Shown one piece after another: positions 1-6,959 of a DNA stretch of 64,000 nt. The translations under genes and the position numbers were made by a program. Numbering within the stretch: the first letter of the stretch is position 1; every line of letters begins with the position of its first letter. The notes below the pieces were generated by a model, which had not been told where the DNA came from, did no database searches, and was given only the letters and a program-made list of their open reading frames with translations. Source of the DNA: Chitinophagaceae bacterium (GTDB lineage: Bacteria > Bacteroidota > Bacteroidia > Chitinophagales > Chitinophagaceae); assembly GCA_019638475.1 (NCBI GenBank), contig JAHBTR010000003.1, positions 124,001-188,000 on the forward strand, read 5' to 3'.

Positions 1-1131
1 TTAGCTGTTTGCCATTGTAAAGAAACATTTTTGTTTTGTAATGTGGCTGTAAAATTGGTATAGATTAATGGAACGGCAGAGTTGGTGTATTTAGCTACAT
101 AACGATTACCATTTGAGTTCGTAAAATGTCCTGCGGCATAAATGTTTCCTACGGCATCACTACATATAGAACTAATTTGAGCATTTGCCTCTAAACTATT
201 TTCCCCACCTAATTCGCTCCATGTGCTACCATTGAATTTTGCCACATATTGCTTGCCGTTTGCATTTGTAAAGCGTCCTGCGGCATAAATGTTTCCTGCT
301 GCATCAGTACAAATAGAAGTAATGCCATCATTTGCTTGCAAACTATTTGTCCCACCTAATTCACTCCATGTGCTGCCATTAAATTTTGCTACATAGCGTT
401 TACCATTTCCGTTGGTAAAATTTCCAGCGACATATATATTTCCTGACATATCACTACAAAAACTCCAAATATAACTATTAGCTTGTAAGCTATTTGTACC
501 GCCTAATTCACTCCATACACTACCATTAAATTTTGCTACATAATAATTACTGTTTGCATTTGTAAACTCTCCCCCTGCATAAATATTTCCTGCTATATCG
601 CTGTAAAGAGCAAAAATATACCAGTTTGCCTGCAAACTGTTTGTACCACCCAATTCATTCCATGCTGTTCCGTTAAATTTAACTACATAATGCAAGTTGG
701 TCAATACCGTTGCATAAATGTTTCCCGCAGCATCGCTACACAACTCAGCAATAACACTATTCATTACAAAACTATTTGTACCGCCTAATTCACTCCATGT
801 ACTACCGTTAAATTTGGCTACATAAAATCTAAAATTTGAATTTGTAAAAAATCCTGCGGTATAAATATTTCCTGTTGCATCACTGCAAAGAGCATAAATA
901 GTATTATTAGCTTGTAAACTATTTGCCCCCCCCCAATTCACCCCATGTAGTTCCATTGAATTTTGCTACATAACGTTTGCCATTTGCATTGGTAAAATTT
1001 CCAGCAGTATAAATATTCCCCAATGCATCTTTACAGATAGAATTAATATAATTATTAGCTTGCAAACTATTTACTCCTCCCAATTCACTCCATTGGGCAT
1101 TTGTTGCAGTAAAGGCAGAAAGAAAAACCAA
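1..1131 (-). CDS. Secreted repeat (propeller-like) protein, probable type IX secretion cargo; partial and frameshifted
   Basis: The gene runs leftward out of the window. The N-terminus has a hydrophobic signal-like segment ending in TATNA before QWSEL. Then come at least seven repeats of about 49 residues of the form GNIYxAGxFTNxNGKRYVAKFNGSTWSELGG, and at the window edge a segment NFTATLQNKNVSLQWQTA, which resembles the module that often precedes a type IX C-terminal sorting signal in Bacteroidota. The reading frame breaks at a run of nine C on the + strand (926-934). As given, the product stops after 70 residues (ELGGGK-stop). Removing one base joins both parts in frame to the window edge. 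No ATG exists upstream; the first usable start is TTG at 1129-1131, only about 12 bases from a palindromic element, so the original start may be lost. The function of the repeats is unknown; adhesion or surface display is a guess. Confidence 0.7.
65..1098 (-). repeat. Tandem 147-bp (49-codon) coding repeats
   Basis: The + strand motif aattc (from the codons for EL) recurs at 211, 358, 505, 652, 787, 935 and 1082. The spacings are 147, 147, 147, 135, 148 and 147 bases. The 135 spacing is an in-frame loss of four codons. The 148 spacing is the +1 frameshift in the poly-C tract. A further partial unit lies at about 65-200. Confidence 0.9.
926..934. other. C9/G9 homopolymer that breaks the reading frame
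   Basis: Sister repeats have eight bases (for example taccaccc) at this place; here there are nine C. With eight G on the coding strand the frame reads ELGGANSLQANN and continues; with nine it stops. This is either a slippage-type phase switch caught in the off state or a sequencing or assembly error. Confidence 0.85.
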
Positions 1132-1142
1132 TAATATAGCGT

Positions 1143-1275
1143 ATATCGTTTGGCGGCTTGGCGTAGTGGCGGATTTTTAGCACAAAAGCTCAATCGAAGA
1201 ACTGCACTTGAACCTACCACAAAACTATCATACGAAGCACTGCACCCGCCATTACGCCAAACCGCTGTTAGCTGC
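1143..1275 (+). repeat. Long imperfect palindrome ending in GTTAGCTGC (attC-like hairpin)
   Basis: Arms at 1158-1172 (TTGGCGTAGTGGCGG) and 1246-1260 (CCGCCATTACGCCAA) pair with one mismatch around about 73 bases. The loop region holds direct repeats GAAGAACTGCAC (1196) and GAAGCACTGCAC (1234). It is followed at once by GTTAGCTGC (1267-1275). Its base composition is far more GC-rich than its surroundings. The form recalls integron attC sites or other folded mobile ends, but no integrase is present in the window. Short open frames crossing it are not believed to be genes. Confidence 0.6.
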
Positions 1276-1320
1276 TGCCCTTCTGTCTTTCGTCCTGATT
1301 GTCTGTCGGTTGTGAGGTGG

Positions 1321-1405
1321 GACAGACACACTCTTTGCCAAGTTTTGGTTTGAGCGTTGGCTTGTGCGACTTGGCAATGTGTGTGGCTGTGAAGCGTTAG
1401 CATAC
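1321..1405 (+). repeat. Second imperfect palindrome, ending in GCGTTAGCATAC
   Basis: The 23-base arms at 1321-1343 and 1369-1391 pair at 19 of 23 positions, with a perfect inner TTGCCAAGT/ACTTGGCAA. The 25-base loop contains AGCGTTGGCTTGTG (1353-1366). GCGTTAGC follows the right arm. The same loop motif with one change lies in the hairpin upstream of the restriction gene (6430-6443), so the TIR/restriction unit is flanked by related folded elements. Confidence 0.6.
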
Positions 1406-1415
1406 TGTCTCTTTT

Positions 1416-2603
1416 TTAGTTTAATACTCTGTCTGATATTTCTTTTGCGATTTCTTCAATTGTAAAACTTGATGTATTCAATGCCAACATATCAGCTATT
1501 ATTGGGCTGAATTTTAAAACTTCGTTTTTACTGATTTTATGCCAAATTGGAAGTATTACTTTTTCTCCGTTTACTTCTCTTGCAAAAAGTCCATCCAATT
1601 CTCTTTGTGGCCATTCTTTGCTAAAAAATGCTTCTGATAAAACTACTATTCCGTAACGTGAATTTTTAAGTCCGTTGTCAATGGAACGTCTAAGACTATC
1701 GCCAACTCTCAACGTAAATTCATCATACCAAACTTTAAGTCCGTGTTGCTGTAAACACTTTACAAAATCTCTAACAAAGTCTTCCTTGTCTTCGGATGCG
1801 TGAGAAACGAAAACATCGTAAGCGACTTCTTGATTTTTTTCAGAATTAAATAAAATGCTTTCAGAATGATATTGGGTATGATGTAGTATGCTTAATTGTT
1901 CCCCACAATAGTTCATTACCTTAACCGTGTTTATAGAATAAAAAACATACAATTCTATTAGCCTTGATAAAGAAACAGTACCATCAAGCATAAAAGGGAA
2001 ATGTAAAAATTCAAAGATTGTTCTGAAATTTTTTGAAATAACCTTTTTTTCTACACCTTTGTCGTATTCTAAAAATAAACTTACAGGCAATTCTTCTGCA
2101 CCTTCAATAGCTTCCTGAATAACCTTTTCCCATAAATAAAGATATTCTGAAATATTACGGTTATATCCGGCAATATAATCTTCTGCAATTTCTTTGATAC
2201 AGACAAATTGCAAATACTCTTCATCTTCAAGTTGATAAAAATCCTTGCAAGAGAGCAAAATACTGTTTAAGTAATTAATTTTCAACTCAGGCGTGAATTG
2301 TGCAGTAGCTTTTTTAATGAATGAAACAGTAACTACATCATTGATGTCAAAAATCGAACCGGCACTTATGAACGGAAAAGAATCCGTAGGTAATTCGTTT
2401 ACTGTTTGAAAATCTAAATATTCAACACTGTCTCTTTCTATTTGCTTTAATTGGTTTTCATAAATATCCAATATCGGTATTTCAAGGTTTAAGAAGGGTA
2501 ATATGTCAGAAACAGCAATAGTGCTATCAAACAATTTTGAGCCGTCTGATTCCCTTTTTAAAATCAAAATAGGATAATCGTTTATTTCAATGCTGTTATT
2601 CAT
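1416..2603 (-). CDS. TIR-domain protein (candidate defence effector)
   Basis: The protein has 395 residues. The C-terminal 134 residues (from about 262) form a TIR domain: YDVFVSHASEDK, then LKVWYDEFTLRVGDSLRRSI (box-2/BB-loop region), then SKEWPQREL. The glutamate of QREL (about E335) is at the place of the catalytic glutamate of NAD-cleaving TIR enzymes. Residues 1-260 match no family that I recognise; they are acidic and look largely helical in the middle, and may sense a trigger. The gene starts 14 bases after the stop of the restriction-modification gene on the same strand, so the two are probably co-transcribed. TIR proteins in bacteria commonly act in phage defence by NAD depletion; that role here is inferred from the domain and the neighbour. 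Confidence is high for the fold, moderate for the role. Confidence 0.85.
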   Translation of the reverse strand: MNNSIEINDYPILILKRESDGSKLFDSTIAVSDILPFLNLEIPILDIYENQLKQIERDSVEYLDFQTVNELPTDSFPFISAGSIFDINDVVTVSFIKKATAQFTPELKINYLNSILLSCKDFYQLEDEEYLQFVCIKEIAEDYIAGYNRNISEYLYLWEKVIQEAIEGAEELPVSLFLEYDKGVEKKVISKNFRTIFEFLHFPFMLDGTVSLSRLIELYVFYSINTVKVMNYCGEQLSILHHTQYHSESILFNSEKNQEVAYDVFVSHASEDKEDFVRDFVKCLQQHGLKVWYDEFTLRVGDSLRRSIDNGLKNSRYGIVVLSEAFFSKEWPQRELDGLFAREVNGEKVILPIWHKISKNEVLKFSPIIADMLALNTSSFTIEEIAKEISDRVLN

Positions 2604-2617
2604 GTGCTAATTTTCAT

Positions 2618-5600
2618 TTACTTTCCCTCCACAATTTTTATTTCTTCTTCCGTTAACTCGTAAAGTTGATAAACCAATTGGTCTATTTGGTTTTCTAAAT
2701 CAGTTGTGTCATTATCATTTTTGCGTTCTACCAAAATCCTTTCAACTAAATCTATGAATGGTCTTTGTTCCTTTTCAGAAATATTTTTAATTGGAATTTT
2801 TTCAATGTATTGAACTTTATATTCTAAGTACCCCCCCCTGCGACTGATGCTCCAAATGTTCATTAAAAAAGCAATGAGTTTTGAGTTTAAAATTGCCAAT
2901 AAGTAACGACTATTTGATTTAATCAAAAAGCCCGTCATATCTATTATTGCACCTTTCGTTAATGTAAAATTATTACCCAATGATACATTTGGGTAGATAA
3001 TATATTCAGTGTTGTAATCAACGGTTTTGTTTATCTGCTGATATTCATACCAACATTTTGTTTTATTAACTAAACCTTCTTTAATGATTGCTCTTTGAGA
3101 TAATTTCGCTTTCTGATTTTCAAGATAGGATGATATTTCTGGATAATCCTTTATGTCAACAATGGAATAATCATCATTATATGGAAAGATGATTTTGTTG
3201 GTAGGTTTAATTGGGCTGTATTTTTTGATGTCTCTGCCAAAAACATACGGTTTTACTATTTTATCATCTTTTAAATCAGTGAGAAAACCTTCATTAAATC
3301 CTGTCTTAACTCCAACAATTGGCAGTCCGCAGAAGTCCTTAATCGGAACGGTTCCAATTTTTACTTTTTCAATAATGTTTGAAATTCTGTTATCAACAAA
3401 TTTGAAATCGTTTTGTGTGAAAATTGATTTTGATGTGCTTAACAATTCTATACTACTAAGTTTTTCTTTTAGTGAGAAAGTAGGCAGTTCGTTTAGGCTG
3501 TAGTAATTGAATTGGTAATCATCTTTACTTTTCTTAATTGCAAAGTAAATTAATGGATAAGCTGTTGCGCCTTCAAAAACAGGCAGGTCATTGAAATTGA
3601 TTATTTCGATTATTTCGGTATTGTTAAGAAGAAATTCAATCAAGGGTTTACCATAGCTTGCTTCAAAGAATTTCCCTGATGTAATGAAGTTAATTGCTCC
3701 ATAGGGCTTTAATAAATTTATGCTATTTTCATAAAAGAAAACGTAAATATCTGACTTGCCTGAAAAACTTTTAAACTTACCTTGAAAGTAACCGCTTAAA
3801 TCTTTTACTTCTTCTTGTCTGATATATGGCGGATTTCCAATCACCACATCAAAGCCCAAAAAATCGCCATCATCATTCAGCACTTCAGGAAATTCAAAAC
3901 GCCATTCAAAAGCGTTTTCAAAAATCTTGTTGGCTTTTATATCTTCAATTTCTCCTTCTATTTTTTTTGTTTCTTCTGTCAGGTCTTTAACTTTTTTATT
4001 CCAAGCGGCTTTTTCCTTTTTGCTCATTTCAAAAAGTTGTTGCTGATTGGTGAGTGTAAACAAGTCACCCGATAGTTTTCGTAGTTTTTTTGCTTTGGGG
4101 TCGTTCAACGAAATTTCACTTCTGAAATCCGATTTTATGTCGGCAATCAGGCGTTCCATTTCTCTTTTTTGCGATTTGCTTTTGGCTTTGCGATAAGTGT
4201 CAACAGCTATTCGGTAGCTGTCAATCGTCCACTTACTTTTTTTCAAGGCTTGTTTCAGGTCGGCATCAATGGCAAAACGGCTCACCAAAGAGTTTCCGCA
4301 TTTTATGTTGATGTCAATGTTAGGAAGCGTTTCCAATTCGGTGGCATTCTTATAATAAGCATTTTTCAAAAGCTCAATCCACAAACGCAAACGGCATATT
4401 TTTACCGAATTGGAATTGATGTCCACACCAAAAAGGCAGTTTTCAATAATGGTTTGCTTTTCGTGAAAAAGCGTTTCCTGTATGCGTTGGCTCTCTTTGT
4501 TGGTAGGGTTGTATTCAAAAAGCTCTCCTTCTTCATCTGTTACAATTAATTCATCATTGACGACTTCAACCTGATATTCTTTTAGACGTTTGCCGTCACG
4601 GTCTTGCAGAATTTTCAAGTCATTTTTTACGGCAATCATTTCATTAAGAGCCGAAACCAAAAAGTGACCTGAACCCACGGCAGGGTCGCAAATTTTGATG
4701 CTGTTTACAATTTCATTGGCTTCTTTAGTGTCATCAATTTTGTTGTAGAGTTCATTCAGGTCTTGGCATTTCCAATTTTTGGCCTCATTGAATTTCTGCA
4801 AAACGGCTTTACGGATAGTTTCACGGCACATATACATGGTGATGAAACCCGGAGTAAAAAATGAACCGTCTTTGTAGCCGTTTATTTTCTCGAAAATCAA
4901 TCCGAGAACCGAAGCATTAATCAGCGTTTTGTTATCTTCCTGAATTTCTTCCGAGCCTTCACTGCTGAAATCGTAGGCATTTAGAAATTCAAACAGGTAT
5001 TCGAGTGTGCTTAAATTTCCTGTTCTCTTTTTGCCTTGCTGGTCTTTGAGAACAGTTGAAGAAATTACTGGAATTGTCTTATCGTCTTTCAGGTTGCTGA
5101 TAAACAAAGTAACCTGTTCAATGTCTGTCGGCTCAAAAAGTGATGAATTGAGATAAGGAACTTTCTCGAAAATCTTTTTTACATCTTCGTTTCGCTCGTC
5201 ATACTTGCGTGCCAACACCTGAAAAAACAAGCTGTTCAGGTCGTCATAGTTTTTGATTTTGTCAAGGTTAAGAAACGAATACGATTTGTCGCCTTTGTGG
5301 TAGGTAATGAGTTGTGCTTCCAACAACTTCAAAAACAAAATACGGTTTATCCAAGTGATGGAAAGTGTAAGAGCAACATTGAAAAGTCGTTCTTGTGTTG
5401 TGTTCCCGAATTGGTTTGGTCTTTCAAGTCGGCTTAGTTTATCCAAGCTGTCCAACTGAATGATGGCATCTTCAAGGATTGTTCCTGTGTTTCTTTCTCC
5501 TGTTTTGTTTCGTTCAATTAGTTTTTTGCTTCCTTCTTTGGTTTCAGTCAAGCCGATAATGTGCAACAACTCGCTGTAAAAGCGTTTGTCAAGGCTGTTG

Positions 5601-6331
5601 CTGTCGTTGGTGAATGGAAGTTTTAAAAGATGTTCTGGTGAAAGAAGTTTGAATAAAGCAATCAGCGAATTATCGTCTGCTTTGTCGGCATTACGTAACG
5701 GTTTTTGATAATCCTGAATATTGAAATAAGTAAATTCAATCTCTGCGGAAATGCTATCAATAAAAGGCTCGGCAATTTGTTTGTAGAAAAAATCGGTTTT
5801 TGTGTCTGCCAAACGTCCGCCTTCAAAGTCGTGGAATTGTTTTACAAGGTTTTTGTTTTGGGCAAAAAGTCTGTCAAATAAGGTAGCGTCAAAAATGAAC
5901 CATTCGTTTATGTTGGTCGCCACCAAATGTTTTACTTCAAGGTTTTTGTGTGTAATTCTTTCTCGTAGGTAATACAGAACCAATTCCTGAAACGCTTTTA
6001 CGTTCAGTTTTTTGGTTGTAATCATTTCCGATTTGTTGGTCGGTTTTTTCGCTTCGAGAATTACGCCAACTGTCGAGTTCGCATTTTGTCCGTTATGAAT
6101 AACAAGGTCGTTTCGACCTTTGGTATTTATAAAATGGTTTTGCTTGTAGTAGGTGTCTTTAAGAAAGTCCGAAACTAAGTTTTTATGAAACTCTTCGCTT
6201 TCGGTATCATTTGTCCTGTCGAGCAAAGTAATAAGATTGGTCTTGAAACCTTCAATTTCAGTCCTGTTCGGTTTTACTTTTAAAAAGGCTTTATTCAGTG
6301 CCTTTCTTGGTTTCAATTCTTTTAAAATCAT
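2618..6331 (-). CDS. Type IIG-like restriction-modification enzyme (nuclease, N6-adenine methylase and specificity in one chain)
   Basis: The protein has 1237 residues. The N-terminus carries a PD-(D/E)xK-type nuclease signature: RNDLVIH (D75), then ILEAKKP (E93, K95). A methylase core follows, with SAM-binding motif DPAVGSGHF near residue 548 and catalytic motif GNPPYIR near residue 830, typical of the Eco57I/TaqI adenine-methylase group. The C-terminus (YLLAILNSKLIAFLMN, then SRRGGYLEYKVQYIEKIPI) looks like a TaqI-like target-recognition domain. Length and order fit single-chain type IIG/IIL enzymes. Codons AGG-GGG-GGG at about residue 1165 form a G8 run; loss or gain of one G would end the protein almost at once, removing about 70 residues. 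The TIR gene follows 14 bases downstream. No separate specificity or restriction subunit is seen. Confidence 0.9.
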   Translation of the reverse strand: MILKELKPRKALNKAFLKVKPNRTEIEGFKTNLITLLDRTNDTESEEFHKNLVSDFLKDTYYKQNHFINTKGRNDLVIHNGQNANSTVGVILEAKKPTNKSEMITTKKLNVKAFQELVLYYLRERITHKNLEVKHLVATNINEWFIFDATLFDRLFAQNKNLVKQFHDFEGGRLADTKTDFFYKQIAEPFIDSISAEIEFTYFNIQDYQKPLRNADKADDNSLIALFKLLSPEHLLKLPFTNDSNSLDKRFYSELLHIIGLTETKEGSKKLIERNKTGERNTGTILEDAIIQLDSLDKLSRLERPNQFGNTTQERLFNVALTLSITWINRILFLKLLEAQLITYHKGDKSYSFLNLDKIKNYDDLNSLFFQVLARKYDERNEDVKKIFEKVPYLNSSLFEPTDIEQVTLFISNLKDDKTIPVISSTVLKDQQGKKRTGNLSTLEYLFEFLNAYDFSSEGSEEIQEDNKTLINASVLGLIFEKINGYKDGSFFTPGFITMYMCRETIRKAVLQKFNEAKNWKCQDLNELYNKIDDTKEANEIVNSIKICDPAVGSGHFLVSALNEMIAVKNDLKILQDRDGKRLKEYQVEVVNDELIVTDEEGELFEYNPTNKESQRIQETLFHEKQTIIENCLFGVDINSNSVKICRLRLWIELLKNAYYKNATELETLPNIDINIKCGNSLVSRFAIDADLKQALKKSKWTIDSYRIAVDTYRKAKSKSQKREMERLIADIKSDFRSEISLNDPKAKKLRKLSGDLFTLTNQQQLFEMSKKEKAAWNKKVKDLTEETKKIEGEIEDIKANKIFENAFEWRFEFPEVLNDDGDFLGFDVVIGNPPYIRQEEVKDLSGYFQGKFKSFSGKSDIYVFFYENSINLLKPYGAINFITSGKFFEASYGKPLIEFLLNNTEIIEIINFNDLPVFEGATAYPLIYFAIKKSKDDYQFNYYSLNELPTFSLKEKLSSIELLSTSKSIFTQNDFKFVDNRISNIIEKVKIGTVPIKDFCGLPIVGVKTGFNEGFLTDLKDDKIVKPYVFGRDIKKYSPIKPTNKIIFPYNDDYSIVDIKDYPEISSYLENQKAKLSQRAIIKEGLVNKTKCWYEYQQINKTVDYNTEYIIYPNVSLGNNFTLTKGAIIDMTGFLIKSNSRYLLAILNSKLIAFLMNIWSISRRGGYLEYKVQYIEKIPIKNISEKEQRPFIDLVERILVERKNDNDTTDLENQIDQLVYQLYELTEEEIKIVEGK
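2831..2838 (-). other. G8 tract inside the restriction-modification gene
   Basis: Eight C on the + strand (eight G in the coding strand) lie within the codons for RRGG in the C-terminal recognition region. With seven G the frame reads RRGGT-stop; with nine it reads RRGGVLRI-stop. In this AT-rich genome such a run is striking; the only longer one that I found is the G9 tract at 926-934. Confidence 0.85.
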
Positions 6332-6387
6332 CTACAAATTATATTTTCTATTTCAGTCGGTTAAGATAAGTTTTTCGGTCGGAACGG

Positions 6388-6547
6388 TGTCAGAGCGTTG
6401 GCAAAAAAATGGCTCTTTTGGTTTTTTTAAGCGTTGGCTCGTGTGTCGGGAAAAACCAAATGTGCCATTTTGTGCGGTGGACTTTTTTGTCCTTTGTCTG
6501 TTCGTTAATTTTTGCACTGTCGTCTGTTCTTTAGGGTTGCAGCTAAC
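6388..6547 (+). repeat. Right-hand flanking element of the TIR/restriction unit: hairpin plus inverted GTTAGCTGC motif
   Basis: Arms 6410-6426 and 6451-6467 pair at 15 of 17 positions around a 24-base loop that holds AGCGTTGGCTCGTG (6430-6443), nearly identical to the loop of the element at 1321-1405. At the right end GGGTTGCAGCTAAC (6534-6547) is the inverse of GTTAGCTGCTGCCC at 1267-1280, with 12 of 14 positions matching. Together these bound a segment of about 5.3 kb. Confidence 0.55.
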
Positions 6548-6654
6548 TTTTTCATACTAACTATTTGAAAGGATAAATATACATTGATTTTAATAATGAA
6601 CTTGTTTGAACTTTTATCAATTTAATATACACGAAGCTAAAAAAAGTGAAAGTT

Positions 6655-6770
6655 GTCAGGTTTTGTCATGTTGAGCTTATCGAAACATGTCGAAACCGAT
6701 TAATTGAAGCATATTTTTTAACCATCGCCTTCTACACATTTCGACAGGCTCAATGTGACAAGGCTGACAG
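6655..6770. repeat. Dispersed palindromic repeat, family A
   Basis: It begins gtcaggttttgtcatgttga and ends with tttcgacaggctcaatgtga followed by caaggctgac. The two ends are imperfect inverses (TTGAGC, TATCGAAA against TTTCGACA, GCTCAA). Related copies lie at 9019-9112, 18321-18347 (half), 25070-25170 and 33727-33817, always between genes. No coding content is seen in 6548-6920 apart from this element. Confidence 0.7.
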
Positions 6771-6923
6771 CGTTTTTATTCACAATTCGTAAAAAATTAG
6801 AAGCCTAAACAACTTCATAGTTAGTATTTCTTCTTAACTGTTTTTCTTTCTGACATTCCCTTACTCATAGTTGTACAACATAATTATCATAAACACCATA
6901 ACAATCTGCGTTCCATATTACCT

Positions 6924-6931
6924 TAAATTTG
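6924..6931 (+). promoter_or_regulatory. Bacteroidota -7 promoter element of paaZ
   Basis: TAAATTTG matches the TAnnTTTG consensus and ends 28 bases before the paaZ ATG. No clear TTTG was found at the usual -33 distance. Confidence 0.5.
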
Positions 6932-6959
6932 CACCTTCTTTATTCATAAAACGATTGTT

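Noticed and set aside
1150..1353. Open frame of 67 codons on the + strand
   Set aside because: Lies wholly in the palindromic elements; open only because of their GC-rich composition.
1071..1403. Open frame of 110 codons on the minus strand across the palindromes
   Set aside because: It runs through two hairpin elements and an out-of-frame part of the repeat protein; the composition is that of the repeats and no protein family is seen.
1143..6547. Calling the TIR/restriction segment a proven integron cassette or transposon
   Set aside because: No integrase, transposase or target-site duplication is visible. The hairpins and inverted motifs support only a candidate status.
6237..6560. Open frame of 107 codons on the + strand
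   Set aside because: Antisense to the start of the restriction gene and then into the flanking hairpin; low-complexity F/V-rich product.
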